64,000 nt of DNA from Catenulispora acidiphila DSM 44928 (GTDB lineage: Bacteria; Actinomycetota; Actinomycetes; Streptomycetales; Catenulisporaceae), in contig NC_013131.1 in NCBI RefSeq assembly GCF_000024025.1, forward strand, positions 3,658,001 to 3,722,000. The letters run 5' to 3'. Below the pieces are notes generated by a model. It was given only the letters and a program-made list of their open reading frames with translations, was not told where the DNA came from and searched no databases. Shown in pieces: positions 27,607 through 34,374 of the stretch. Position 1 is the stretch's first letter. Each line of letters begins with the position of its first letter. Both the position numbers and the translations under genes were made by a program.

Positions 27607-28508
27607 CTGCTCTCCTTTCCGATCCGGCGGGCATTCAGAGCCCTGCGACGGCCCGGCCAGCTCGCACGGCGCGCCGCCGCCGGCCGAAGGTCGGCCGCAC
27701 GCTGCTCCTGCTGCTGTTCGCCGCCTACTTCTTCGTCCCGCTGTACGCCGCGGTCGACTTCACCCTCGGCGGCAGCCGCCGCAACATGGGCCACACGCTG
27801 TCAGTGTGGACCGGGCTGGTCCACCAGGACGGCTTCACCACCAACCTGATGACCTCGCTGAAGATCGCCGCCGGCACGGTCGCGCTGCTGCTGGTCCTGA
27901 TGGTCCCGACGATGGCGTGGCTGCACCTGCGCCTGCCGCACATGCGCCGCTTCGTCGAGGGCGTCTGCCTGCTGCCGATGGCGATCCCGGCCGTGGTCAT
28001 CGCCAACGGCATCCTCGGCGCGTTCAAGTCCTGGCCGCAGGCGATCACCGGCTCCTCCTGGATCCTGATCCTGGAGTACGTGATCCTCGCGCTGCCGTTC
28101 ACCTACCGCTCGCTGGACGCCGGCCTGTCGGCGATCCCGCTGACCACCCTGGTGGAAGCCGCGCGCAGCCTCGGCGCGAGCTGGCCGACGACGCTGTGGC
28201 GGGTCGTGGTGCCCAACATCCGCACCTCCATCGCCTCGGCCGGCATCCTCGGCGCGGCGCTCGCCCTGGGCGAGTTCACCATCGCGAACCTGTTGCTGCT
28301 CAACACCTTCCCGATCTGGACCGACCAGGCCGGGCAGCAGGACGGCGAGGTGGCGACCACCGCCTCGATGCTGATCCTGTTCCTGTCCTGGCTGCTGCTG
28401 ATGCTGGTGTCGCATCTGGGCCGCGGCCGCAGGGCGAGGAAGTCCGCGAAGTCCGACCCGAAGTCTGACAAGCCCGATAAGACCGACAACCTGGGGAGTG
28501 CCCAGTGA
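27603..28508 (+). CDS. ABC transporter permease, second subunit
   Basis: A 301-residue membrane protein starting at the GTG that overlaps the previous stop (GTGA). It has six predicted spans, PMAIPAVVIANGILGAF in the centre and the EAA loop VEAARSLGASWPTTLWRVVV. The C-terminus is a Lys/Asp/Ser-rich tail of about 30 residues (KSDPKSDKPDK). It should form the heterodimeric channel with the preceding protein. The stop overlaps the GTG of the ATPase gene, so all four genes are translationally linked. Confidence 0.88.
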   Translation: MTALLSDPAGIQSPATARPARTARRRRPKVGRTLLLLLFAAYFFVPLYAAVDFTLGGSRRNMGHTLSVWTGLVHQDGFTTNLMTSLKIAAGTVALLLVLMVPTMAWLHLRLPHMRRFVEGVCLLPMAIPAVVIANGILGAFKSWPQAITGSSWILILEYVILALPFTYRSLDAGLSAIPLTTLVEAARSLGASWPTTLWRVVVPNIRTSIASAGILGAALALGEFTIANLLLLNTFPIWTDQAGQQDGEVATTASMLILFLSWLLLMLVSHLGRGRRARKSAKSDPKSDKPDKTDNLGSAQ

Positions 28509-29608
28509 CCGCCACCCTGACCGCCCCCTCTTCCGCGTCCGCCGCGTCCGCGCCGTCGGTCGAACTGGTCAAGCTCAGCCGCTCCTTCGGCGGCGTCGCA
28601 GCCCTCGACGGCCTGGACCTGACGGTCGATCCGGGGACCCTGATGTGTCTGCTGGGTCCCTCGGGCTGCGGCAAGACCACGGCGCTGCGCATCATCGCAG
28701 GGCTCGAACACGGCGACGGCGGCGAGGTCCGGGTCGGCGGGCAGGACATCGCCCGCGTCCCGGCGAACAAGCGGGACATGGGCATGGTGTTCCAGTCCTA
28801 CAGCCTGTTCCCGAACCTGGACGCCCTCGACAACGTCGCCTTCGGGCTGCGCATGCGCGGCTGGGGCGCGGCCAAGCGCCGCACGCGGGCCGGGGAGCTG
28901 CTGGAGCTGGTGGGTCTGGCGGCGCACGCCGAGAAGTACACGCACCAGATGTCCGGCGGCCAGCAGCAGCGCGTGGCTTTGGCCCGGGCGCTGGCGATCG
29001 AGCCGCGGGTGCTGCTGCTGGACGAGCCGCTGTCCGCGCTGGACGCGGTGGTCCGGGTGCAGCTGCGCGAGGAGATCCGCTCGCTGCAGACCCGCCTGGG
29101 CATCACGACCGTGTTCGTCACGCACGACCAGGAGGAGGCGCTCAGCGTCGCCGACCAGGTCGCGGTGATGCGCGCCGGACGCCTGGAGCAGTGTGCGGCG
29201 CCGGCGGACGTCTACGCCGACCCGGCGACCGCGTTCGTCGCGGAGTTCATCGGCACGATGAACCGGCTGCCGGGGACCCTGGCCGCCGACGGTCAGACCG
29301 TCGAGGTGGCGGGCCGCCGCCTGGTGGTGCGGGAGGCCGGACAGCGATCAGGACAGCGATCAGGACAGCGATCAGGAGGGGAGGTCGCGGTCCTGATCCG
29401 CCCCGAGGCGGTGCGGTTCGAGCCGTCCGAGGACGGGGCGGCGACGGTACGCCTGGCGGGGTTCCGGGGTCCGATCACGCGGATCACGGCGGTCCTGCCG
29501 GACGGGACCGAGGTGCTGTCCGACGTGCCGAGCGCTTCGGCGGGGGAGCTGGTGCCTGGCCGGCGGGCTTCGGTGGTGCTGGAGGACGCGCCGGTGATGG
29601 TGGTCTGA
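28505..29608 (+). CDS. ABC transporter ATP-binding protein (PotA/FbpC-like)
   Basis: A 367-residue ATPase with the standard domain and a C-terminal TOBE/OB regulatory region. Walker A is GPSGCGKTT, the Q-loop VFQSYSLF, the signature MSGGQQQRVALARAL, Walker B LLLDEPLSALD and the H-loop VTHDQEEAL. FIGTMNRLPGTL begins the OB fold, which is interrupted by three GQRS units encoded by a 12-bp repeat. It powers the importer whose permeases precede it. GTG 28505 overlaps the permease stop. The repeat lies in a loop region, so it should be tolerated. Confidence 0.9.
   Translation: MTATLTAPSSASAASAPSVELVKLSRSFGGVAALDGLDLTVDPGTLMCLLGPSGCGKTTALRIIAGLEHGDGGEVRVGGQDIARVPANKRDMGMVFQSYSLFPNLDALDNVAFGLRMRGWGAAKRRTRAGELLELVGLAAHAEKYTHQMSGGQQQRVALARALAIEPRVLLLDEPLSALDAVVRVQLREEIRSLQTRLGITTVFVTHDQEEALSVADQVAVMRAGRLEQCAAPADVYADPATAFVAEFIGTMNRLPGTLAADGQTVEVAGRRLVVREAGQRSGQRSGQRSGGEVAVLIRPEAVRFEPSEDGAATVRLAGFRGPITRITAVLPDGTEVLSDVPSASAGELVPGRRASVVLEDAPVMVV
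29339..29374 (+). repeat. 12-bp in-frame tandem repeat, three copies
   Basis: GGACAGCGATCA is repeated exactly three times and encodes three Gly-Gln-Arg-Ser units in the regulatory domain of the ATPase. Confidence 0.92.
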
Positions 29609-29633
29609 GCGGCGGGTCTGAGTGGCTTGAGAT

Positions 29634-29685
29634 GGTTGCGTGATCGCGTGGTCTCTCACGGGAATCACACAAACCACTTGCAACC
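29634..29685 (+). terminator. Possible two-part hairpin after the ABC importer operon
   Basis: GGTTGC at 29634-29639 can pair with GCAACC at 29680-29685, and inside it GTGGT (29648-29652) with ACCAC (29673-29677). The loops are large and no T run follows, so this is a weak call. Confidence 0.3.
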
Positions 29686-29697
29686 TTCTCACGGTGC

Positions 29698-30345
29698 GTG
29701 CAGCGTGTAACCGTGGATCTGACCGGTGGAAACGTCGCGCGGTTCGACGCGTGGGCGCCGGTCTACGAGGCGAGCGCATTGCAGGATGTCTACTATGCGC
29801 GCGTGCATGACAGGGTTCTGGCAATGGCCTCGGCTGCCGGGGCTTCGCCTGCGCCGCGTCGGGTGCTGGACGTCGGCTGCGGCACCGGTCGGCTGTTACG
29901 TACGGCGGCGGACGCGTTCCCTGAGGCGCGGCTGGTCGGTGTGGACATCTCGGCAGGGATGCTGGCGCAGGCGGTGGCGATGACCGGGGCGGCGGAGCGC
30001 GACGCCTACGTGCGTGCCGACTCCGCCGCGCTGCCGTTCGCCGACGGGGCGTTCGACGTGGTGACGTGCACGGCCAACTCGCACCACTGGCCGGAGCCGA
30101 CGGCGGCGCTGGGGGAGCTGCACCGGATCACCGCCTCGCGCGGGCTGCTGGTGCTGGCGCACCTGGAGGGGGTCGCGTCGTGGGACCCGCCGGGGAGGCG
30201 GCACATCCGGCGGCGCGGGGTGCGGATCTCGGCGCGATTAGCCGTCCCGCTGCTCGATTGCGGATTCCGCATCACTGACGCCGCGTTGTTCGCCGACTGT
30301 CCCCTGATGCCCGCCACCGTCGTGTTGGGCGCGCGGCGTCGGTAG
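29698..30345 (+). CDS. Class I SAM-dependent methyltransferase
   Basis: A 215-residue protein with a Rossmann methyltransferase core: WAPVYEASALQD, motif I RVLDVGCGTGRLL, motif II RLVGVDISAGML, and FDVVTCTANSHHWPEP as motif IV region. It resembles UbiE/COQ5-like small-molecule methyltransferases; the substrate is unknown. The start GTG 29698 has no strong ribosome site. Two rare TTA codons occur, at 29896 and 30238. The 3' end overlaps the convergent PAP2 gene by 108 bp, and the second TTA is the reverse complement of that gene's TAA stop. Confidence 0.82.
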   Translation: MQRVTVDLTGGNVARFDAWAPVYEASALQDVYYARVHDRVLAMASAAGASPAPRRVLDVGCGTGRLLRTAADAFPEARLVGVDISAGMLAQAVAMTGAAERDAYVRADSAALPFADGAFDVVTCTANSHHWPEPTAALGELHRITASRGLLVLAHLEGVASWDPPGRRHIRRRGVRISARLAVPLLDCGFRITDAALFADCPLMPATVVLGARRR

Positions 30346-31104
30346 GGACGTGCTCTCGGCGCCCCGACCCCGGCTCCCCAGGCGGGAGAGCAGGAGCTGG
30401 ATCGCGAAGGCGGCGCTCAGCGCGATCGCGCCGCCGACGGCGTCGAGCACGAAGTGGTTGGCGGTGGCGATGATGACCGTGAAGGTGAACAGCGGGTAGA
30501 GCAGGCCCGCGACCCGGAGCCAGCGGCGGCCGGCGTAGCGGTAGAGCATGATGCCGCACCAGCCGGACCAGGCGATGTGGTCGCTGGGCATGGCGGCGTA
30601 CTGGTTGGAGATGGAGTCCACGTTCGAGGAGCCCCACGAACCCCAGGTGTGGTGCGTGACCACGGTGCTGATGAAGCCGTGGTCGGTGAGGAAGCGCGGC
30701 GGGGCGAGGGCGAAGAAGTAGAAGCCGATCAGGCTCGACAGCGTCGCCAGGAACAAAACCGTGCGCGCCGGGCGGTAGATCTGCGGATGGCGTACGTAGA
30801 GCCAGACCAGGACGCCGATGGTGATGACGAAGTGCAGCGTCGCGTAGTAGTAGTTCATCCCGACGATCAGCGGCGTGATCTTGTCGAGCGCGTGGTTGAC
30901 GCTCAGCTCGATGTCGATGTGCAGCCGGTGCTCGCTCCGCAGGACCGACTCGGCGCGCCGCATCGCGGTCGCCTGCTGGCCGGGGACGGCGTCGCGGGTC
31001 AGGGAGTACAGGACGTAGCCGACGACGATGAGCGCCAGCTCGGTCCACAGGCGCGGGCGGCCTTGCTTGCCGCGGGCGAAGACGCGGCGGAGGGCCGCGG
31101 TCAT
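30238..31104 (-). CDS. PAP2-superfamily membrane phosphatase/phosphotransferase (inositol-phosphorylceramide-synthase-like)
   Basis: A 288-residue membrane protein with about six spans. The PAP2 motifs are visible: ALAPPRFL, the SNQYAAMPSDHIAWSGW box with catalytic His, and TANHFVLDAVGG with the second His and Asp. This spacing fits the PAP2_3 (AUR1-like) branch, which acts on lipid-linked phosphates such as phosphatidylinositol or polyprenyl phosphates. The C-terminal 55 residues are hydrophilic and lie in the antisense overlap with the methyltransferase. Its ATG overlaps the lgt stop (ATGA), so it is probably in one operon with lgt, which also handles phospholipid. Confidence 0.85.
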   Translation of the reverse strand: MTAALRRVFARGKQGRPRLWTELALIVVGYVLYSLTRDAVPGQQATAMRRAESVLRSEHRLHIDIELSVNHALDKITPLIVGMNYYYATLHFVITIGVLVWLYVRHPQIYRPARTVLFLATLSSLIGFYFFALAPPRFLTDHGFISTVVTHHTWGSWGSSNVDSISNQYAAMPSDHIAWSGWCGIMLYRYAGRRWLRVAGLLYPLFTFTVIIATANHFVLDAVGGAIALSAAFAIQLLLSRLGSRGRGAESTSLPTPRAQHDGGGHQGTVGEQRGVSDAESAIEQRDG

Positions 31105-32006
31105 GTTTCGCCTTCGGGAGCTGAATCGCCTTCAGCAGTCTCAGCTTCAGCAGTCTCAGCTTCCGCAGTTTCCGCCTCCGCCGTTTGCATCGAATTCCCT
31201 GTCCCTGTCAGTGTCCTGCGATCGCGGCGGATCCAAAGATACGCCAAAGCACCGAGGAAGACGATCAGCGAGACCCAGTCGTTGAGCCGCAGGCCGAGGA
31301 ACCGGTTGGCGTGGTCATCGCGCAGTGCCTCGACCACCGCGCGGCCGGCGGTATAGGCGGCGACGTAGATCGCGAACAGCCGCCCGCGGTTCGGATGCCA
31401 CTTGCGGTCGATCCACACCAGCGCGAGCGCTACCGCGACGTCCCAGATCGACTCGTACAGGAAGGTCGGCTGGTAGAAGACCGCATTCGGAGTGTTCGGC
31501 GGCCGGTGCGAGGGATCGATGCGAATTGCCCACGGCAGCCCGGAGGGACGGCCGTACAACTCCTGATTGAAGTAGTTGCCCCAACGCCCGATCGCCTGCG
31601 CCAGCGCCAACGCCGGCGCCAACGCATCAGCGAAGTCAGCGAGGTCGATCCCCTTACGCCGACACCCGATCCACGCCCCCACCGCCCCCAGCGCGACCGC
31701 ACCCCAGATACCGAGCCCGCCGTCCCAGATATAGAACGCCTTGACCGGATCCTCACCAGCCTTGAAGTACAACTCCGGATCAGTGATGACGTGATAGAGC
31801 CGCCCACCGACCAACCCGAACGGCACCGCCCAGATAGCGACATCGACGACATCCTCCCGCCGCCCACCCCGCGCCTCCCACCGCCGCCCGGTCCACACCA
31901 CCGCGACCACGATCCCCAGCAGAATGCACATCGCGTACGCCCGCACCGGAACCGGACCCAGATGCCACACACCCTGCGACGGGCTCGGCACATAAGCCAA
32001 CGTCAT
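31101..32006 (-). CDS. lgt: Prolipoprotein diacylglyceryl transferase
   Basis: About 301 residues from the ATG at 32006, which gives the usual actinobacterial N-terminus (LAYVPSPSQGVWHLGPVPVR); in-frame starts up to 32117 would add a basic extension. It moves the diacylglyceryl group of phosphatidylglycerol to the lipobox cysteine of prolipoproteins. Lgt marks are GGRLYHVITD, IGRWGNYFNQELYG, PTFLYES and the late RDD motif. Several lipoproteins encoded in this window would be its substrates. The C-terminal tail is a run of ETAEA units encoded by a 15-bp repeat at 31131-31185, beyond the family's end. It leads an operon with the PAP2 gene. Confidence 0.93.
   Translation of the reverse strand: MTLAYVPSPSQGVWHLGPVPVRAYAMCILLGIVVAVVWTGRRWEARGGRREDVVDVAIWAVPFGLVGGRLYHVITDPELYFKAGEDPVKAFYIWDGGLGIWGAVALGAVGAWIGCRRKGIDLADFADALAPALALAQAIGRWGNYFNQELYGRPSGLPWAIRIDPSHRPPNTPNAVFYQPTFLYESIWDVAVALALVWIDRKWHPNRGRLFAIYVAAYTAGRAVVEALRDDHANRFLGLRLNDWVSLIVFLGALAYLWIRRDRRTLTGTGNSMQTAEAETAEAETAEAETAEGDSAPEGET
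31131..31185 (-). repeat. 15-bp in-frame tandem repeat at the lgt 3' end
   Basis: Two exact copies of TTCAGCAGTCTCAGC (31131 and 31146) and two diverged ones (31161, 31176) encode ETAEA pentapeptides on the minus strand, just before the end of the protein. Confidence 0.85.
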
Positions 32007-32360
32007 CGCAGCAACCACCCCTGCTAGCAACCACCCGCGCCGGCCAACCCGCCACGGTACATCCCGCCAGACTACCTCGGTGCCAAAGCTATTCGGTGAC
32101 CGAACCATCGCCACCACCCATAACCGACCCCTCGACGCTACCCACCATCCACCTCACTGCGCGGCATTTGGTGCCCGTTTCGGGTCGGGGGCGGTAGATA
32201 ACGGGCCCTACGAGACAGAGAACGAAGACCACCGAAAAGTGCCGCCGAGCAGTCAGCGATTCGAGCCAACGCAGATGGCTGCTAGCAGAACGAAACAGGC
32301 GCCCCAGCCGCCAACCGGCCACTTCCCCGCGCAGCTGACTCGCCTCATGGCCGGGGACCA
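32007..32360. other. Upstream region of lgt, no gene seen
   Basis: This stretch holds the probable lgt promoter and codes for nothing I can support. It is slightly less GC-rich than coding DNA near 32170-32290. The repeat cluster follows. Confidence 0.45.
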
Positions 32361-32612
32361 GCCGGCGCGCCTTCCGAGCAGCCAGCCGACCACCGCCGCG
32401 AGCGGCCATGCACTGGTTCGCAGGTAGCCGAACTTGCCTCACTGCCGCGAATCAGCCGGCGCGCTTTCCGAGCAGCCAGCCGACCGACCGCCGCCGCCGC
32501 ACGCAGTTGGCGCTTTCTCCGAGCAGCCCGCCGACAATCGCCGCGAGCGGTCATGCGCTCTGTCGCCGGTACCCGAACTCGTCGCTTGCCGTATGTCAGC
32601 CGGCAATCCCGC
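32361..32612. repeat. Imperfect direct-repeat cluster between lgt and the MarR gene (units of about 94, 50 and 100 bp)
   Basis: Core GCGC(C/T)TTCCGAGCAGCCAG recurs near 32367, 32461 and 32509. Units one and three also share the following CGCCGCGAGCGG(C/T)CATGC and ...CCGAACT... segments over about 94 bp; the middle unit is cut short to about 50 bp. The cluster lies in a gap with no credible gene. Confidence 0.75.
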
Positions 32613-32635
32613 CAGCCTCGCGCTTCAGTAGCCGG

Positions 32636-33112
32636 TCACTCCCGGACCGGCGAGGTCGCTGTCGGGTCGAGTGCGCTGTTCATTGCTGTGAGGACGCGGA
32701 TGGCGGTGCGCATTTCTTGCGGCGGGAGCTTCGGCAGGGACTCCGCCTTCTCGCGTTCGAAGGCTGCGTCGCCTTGGCGGACCAGGTGGGTGCCGGTTGG
32801 GGTGAGGGTGATGAGGTTTTCGCGGCGGTTGTGTTCGGCGGTGCGGACGGTCATCAGGCCGGCGGCTACCGCGGTGTCGATTTGGCGGCTGACGGTGCCC
32901 TTGGTCAGGCCTAGGCGGTCGGCGATGGCTTGTTGGTTCAGGGGGCCGGGGTGGGCGTCGACGACGGAGAGGACCAGGTATTGGGCCAGGGAGGTGCCGA
33001 TTTCGCGCTGGAAGAGGGCTTCGCCGGTGCGGTCCAGGAGGGTGGCTACGCGGCGGATCAGGTACCAGAGGGTGGCCAGGTCGTCGGGGAAGGGGGGTGG
33101 GGCGTCGTCCAT
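32636..33112 (-). CDS. MarR-family transcriptional regulator
   Basis: A 158-residue winged-helix regulator from ATG 33112; an upstream in-frame TTG at 33169 would add 19 residues but would run across the likely operator. The core reads YLVLSVVDAHPGPLNQQAIA, DRLGLTKGTVSRQID (recognition helix) and NRRENLITLTPTGTHLV (wing). MarR proteins usually repress adjacent genes and release DNA when they bind phenolic compounds or are oxidised. It is divergent from a flavodoxin-fold quinone reductase gene 95 bp away, a common MarR pairing in electrophile or quinone stress. A dyad at 33158-33181 lies between them. Confidence 0.88.
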   Translation of the reverse strand: MDDAPPPFPDDLATLWYLIRRVATLLDRTGEALFQREIGTSLAQYLVLSVVDAHPGPLNQQAIADRLGLTKGTVSRQIDTAVAAGLMTVRTAEHNRRENLITLTPTGTHLVRQGDAAFEREKAESLPKLPPQEMRTAIRVLTAMNSALDPTATSPVRE

Positions 33113-33157
33113 GGGGTTCAGGGTAGCGGACTGTTTGACAGGCGACAGTTTGGAGTG

Positions 33158-33181
33158 CAACTGTTGCAAGGGAAACAGTTG
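33158..33181. promoter_or_regulatory. Candidate MarR operator
   Basis: CAACTGTT at 33158-33165 and AACAGTTG at 33174-33181 form an 8-bp dyad with an 8-nt centre, in the divergent promoter between the MarR gene and the quinone reductase gene. Arm length and spacing fit a MarR dimer. Confidence 0.65.
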
Positions 33182-33207
33182 TTGATCGCGCCATCACGGG
33201 AGCAGCC

Positions 33208-33900
33208 ATGCGAGTCCTGATAGTCCTCGACCATCCCTACACCCTTGCCTCGTCCGAGAACGTGCCGCACCGGCGTAGCTTCACCGCCGCTGTCGCCGCG
33301 GCGGCCATCCGGGGTGCCGAAGCGGCGGGGCACGACGTCGACCTCATCGACCTCGCCGCGGACGGCTTCTCGCCGGTGATGAGTGCCGCCGATCTGGTCG
33401 CGTGGCGTCAGGCGGGTGTCGTCGACCCGCAGGTAGCGGACTATCAGCGCCGCCTGATGGCGGCCGACCATCTGGTGTTCGCGTTCCCGGTGTGGTGGGA
33501 GGCGATGCCGGCGGCGACCAAGGGGTTCCTGGACCGCGTTCTCACCAAGGGAGTGGTCTTCGAGGAGATGGCCGGGGCGAGGGGCAATCCGTTCAGCAAT
33601 CTGATGCCGCGGCTCGGGGGTGTCACGGTGCTGTCGATCATGACGACGCCGGACAAGGCCTACCGGTGGTGGTTCCGCGATCCGCTGACGAAGATCCTGT
33701 TCAAGGGGACGTTCGGCAAGATCGGCGTGAAGAATCTGACGTGGGTCAACTACGACAAGGTCGCCGACCGGACGCCCGAGCGGCGCCGGCAGATGCTGAC
33801 CGACACCGAGGCGCGCTTCGCCGCGATGCCCGCTACTGCGCCGCCCCCGGCAGCGGCACCTTCACCGTCCCCAGCACCCGCCGCACCTCGATCTCGATGA
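33208..33900 (+). CDS. Flavodoxin-fold NAD(P)H quinone reductase
   Basis: A 230-residue protein of the NQO/MdaB/KefF group. MRVLIVLDHPYTLASSENV starts the flavin-binding fold, LVFAFPVWWEAMPAATKGFLDR is the signature flavin and quinone contact region, and LSIMTTPDKAYRWWF closes the active site. The enzyme should reduce quinones or other electrophiles by two electrons. The last 30 residues are Pro/Ala-rich and overlap the convergent PPOX-fold gene by 68 bp. Divergent from the MarR gene, which probably represses it. Confidence 0.88.
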   Translation: MRVLIVLDHPYTLASSENVPHRRSFTAAVAAAAIRGAEAAGHDVDLIDLAADGFSPVMSAADLVAWRQAGVVDPQVADYQRRLMAADHLVFAFPVWWEAMPAATKGFLDRVLTKGVVFEEMAGARGNPFSNLMPRLGGVTVLSIMTTPDKAYRWWFRDPLTKILFKGTFGKIGVKNLTWVNYDKVADRTPERRRQMLTDTEARFAAMPATAPPPAAAPSPSPAPAAPRSR

Positions 33901-34252
33901 CCACCCGCAGCGGGTTCGGCCGCGGCTCCCCGTACCGCGCGGCGTACCGTCGCTCGGCGTCGGCGACCGCCTCCGGGTCCTGATTCACCCGCGCCACGCC
34001 CTCCAGCGTGGTCCAGCGGCCGCGGTCGGTCTGCGTCACCGCGACCGGCAGCGTGCCGGCCCGCAGGATCCGGCGCGCCTTGGTGCTGGTGCCGCTGGTG
34101 ATGATGCGCGCCAACCCGGTCGACGGGTCGTACACGGCGCCGACCGGGACCAGGTGCGGCGTGCCGTCGGGGCGCACGGACGCCAGGCTGCAGATGTGAC
34201 GTTCGGTCCAGAACGCCATGCCGTCGGAATCAGTGGGCACAGGGTCGGACAT
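33833..34252 (-). CDS. PPOX-class (split-barrel) F420- or FMN-dependent oxidoreductase
   Basis: A 139-residue split-barrel flavoprotein. ATG 34252 has GGAGG 6 nt upstream. HICSLASVRPDGTPHLVPVG, STKARRILRAG and RGRWTTLEGVARV are the usual motifs of the short PPOX/FDOR proteins common in actinobacteria, many of which use F420. It may reduce an electrophile or haem-derived substrate; the sequence alone does not tell F420 from FMN use. Its 3' end overlaps the quinone reductase gene. Confidence 0.82.
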   Translation of the reverse strand: MSDPVPTDSDGMAFWTERHICSLASVRPDGTPHLVPVGAVYDPSTGLARIITSGTSTKARRILRAGTLPVAVTQTDRGRWTTLEGVARVNQDPEAVADAERRYAARYGEPRPNPLRVVIEIEVRRVLGTVKVPLPGAAQ

Positions 34253-34374
34253 CGAGCCTCCATCGCTGGACCGCGGACGCGGCGGATCTGCCGTACCCGC
34301 CCGACCATCCTCGCAAATGATCCACTCGCCGCACGACCTGCCCCCGCACCTATACCCCGCACCCGCCCCCGCCC

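Noticed and set aside
33113-33169. Longer MarR start at the TTG at 33169
   Set aside because: It would put the candidate operator inside the coding sequence, and the first 19 residues do not resemble MarR proteins.
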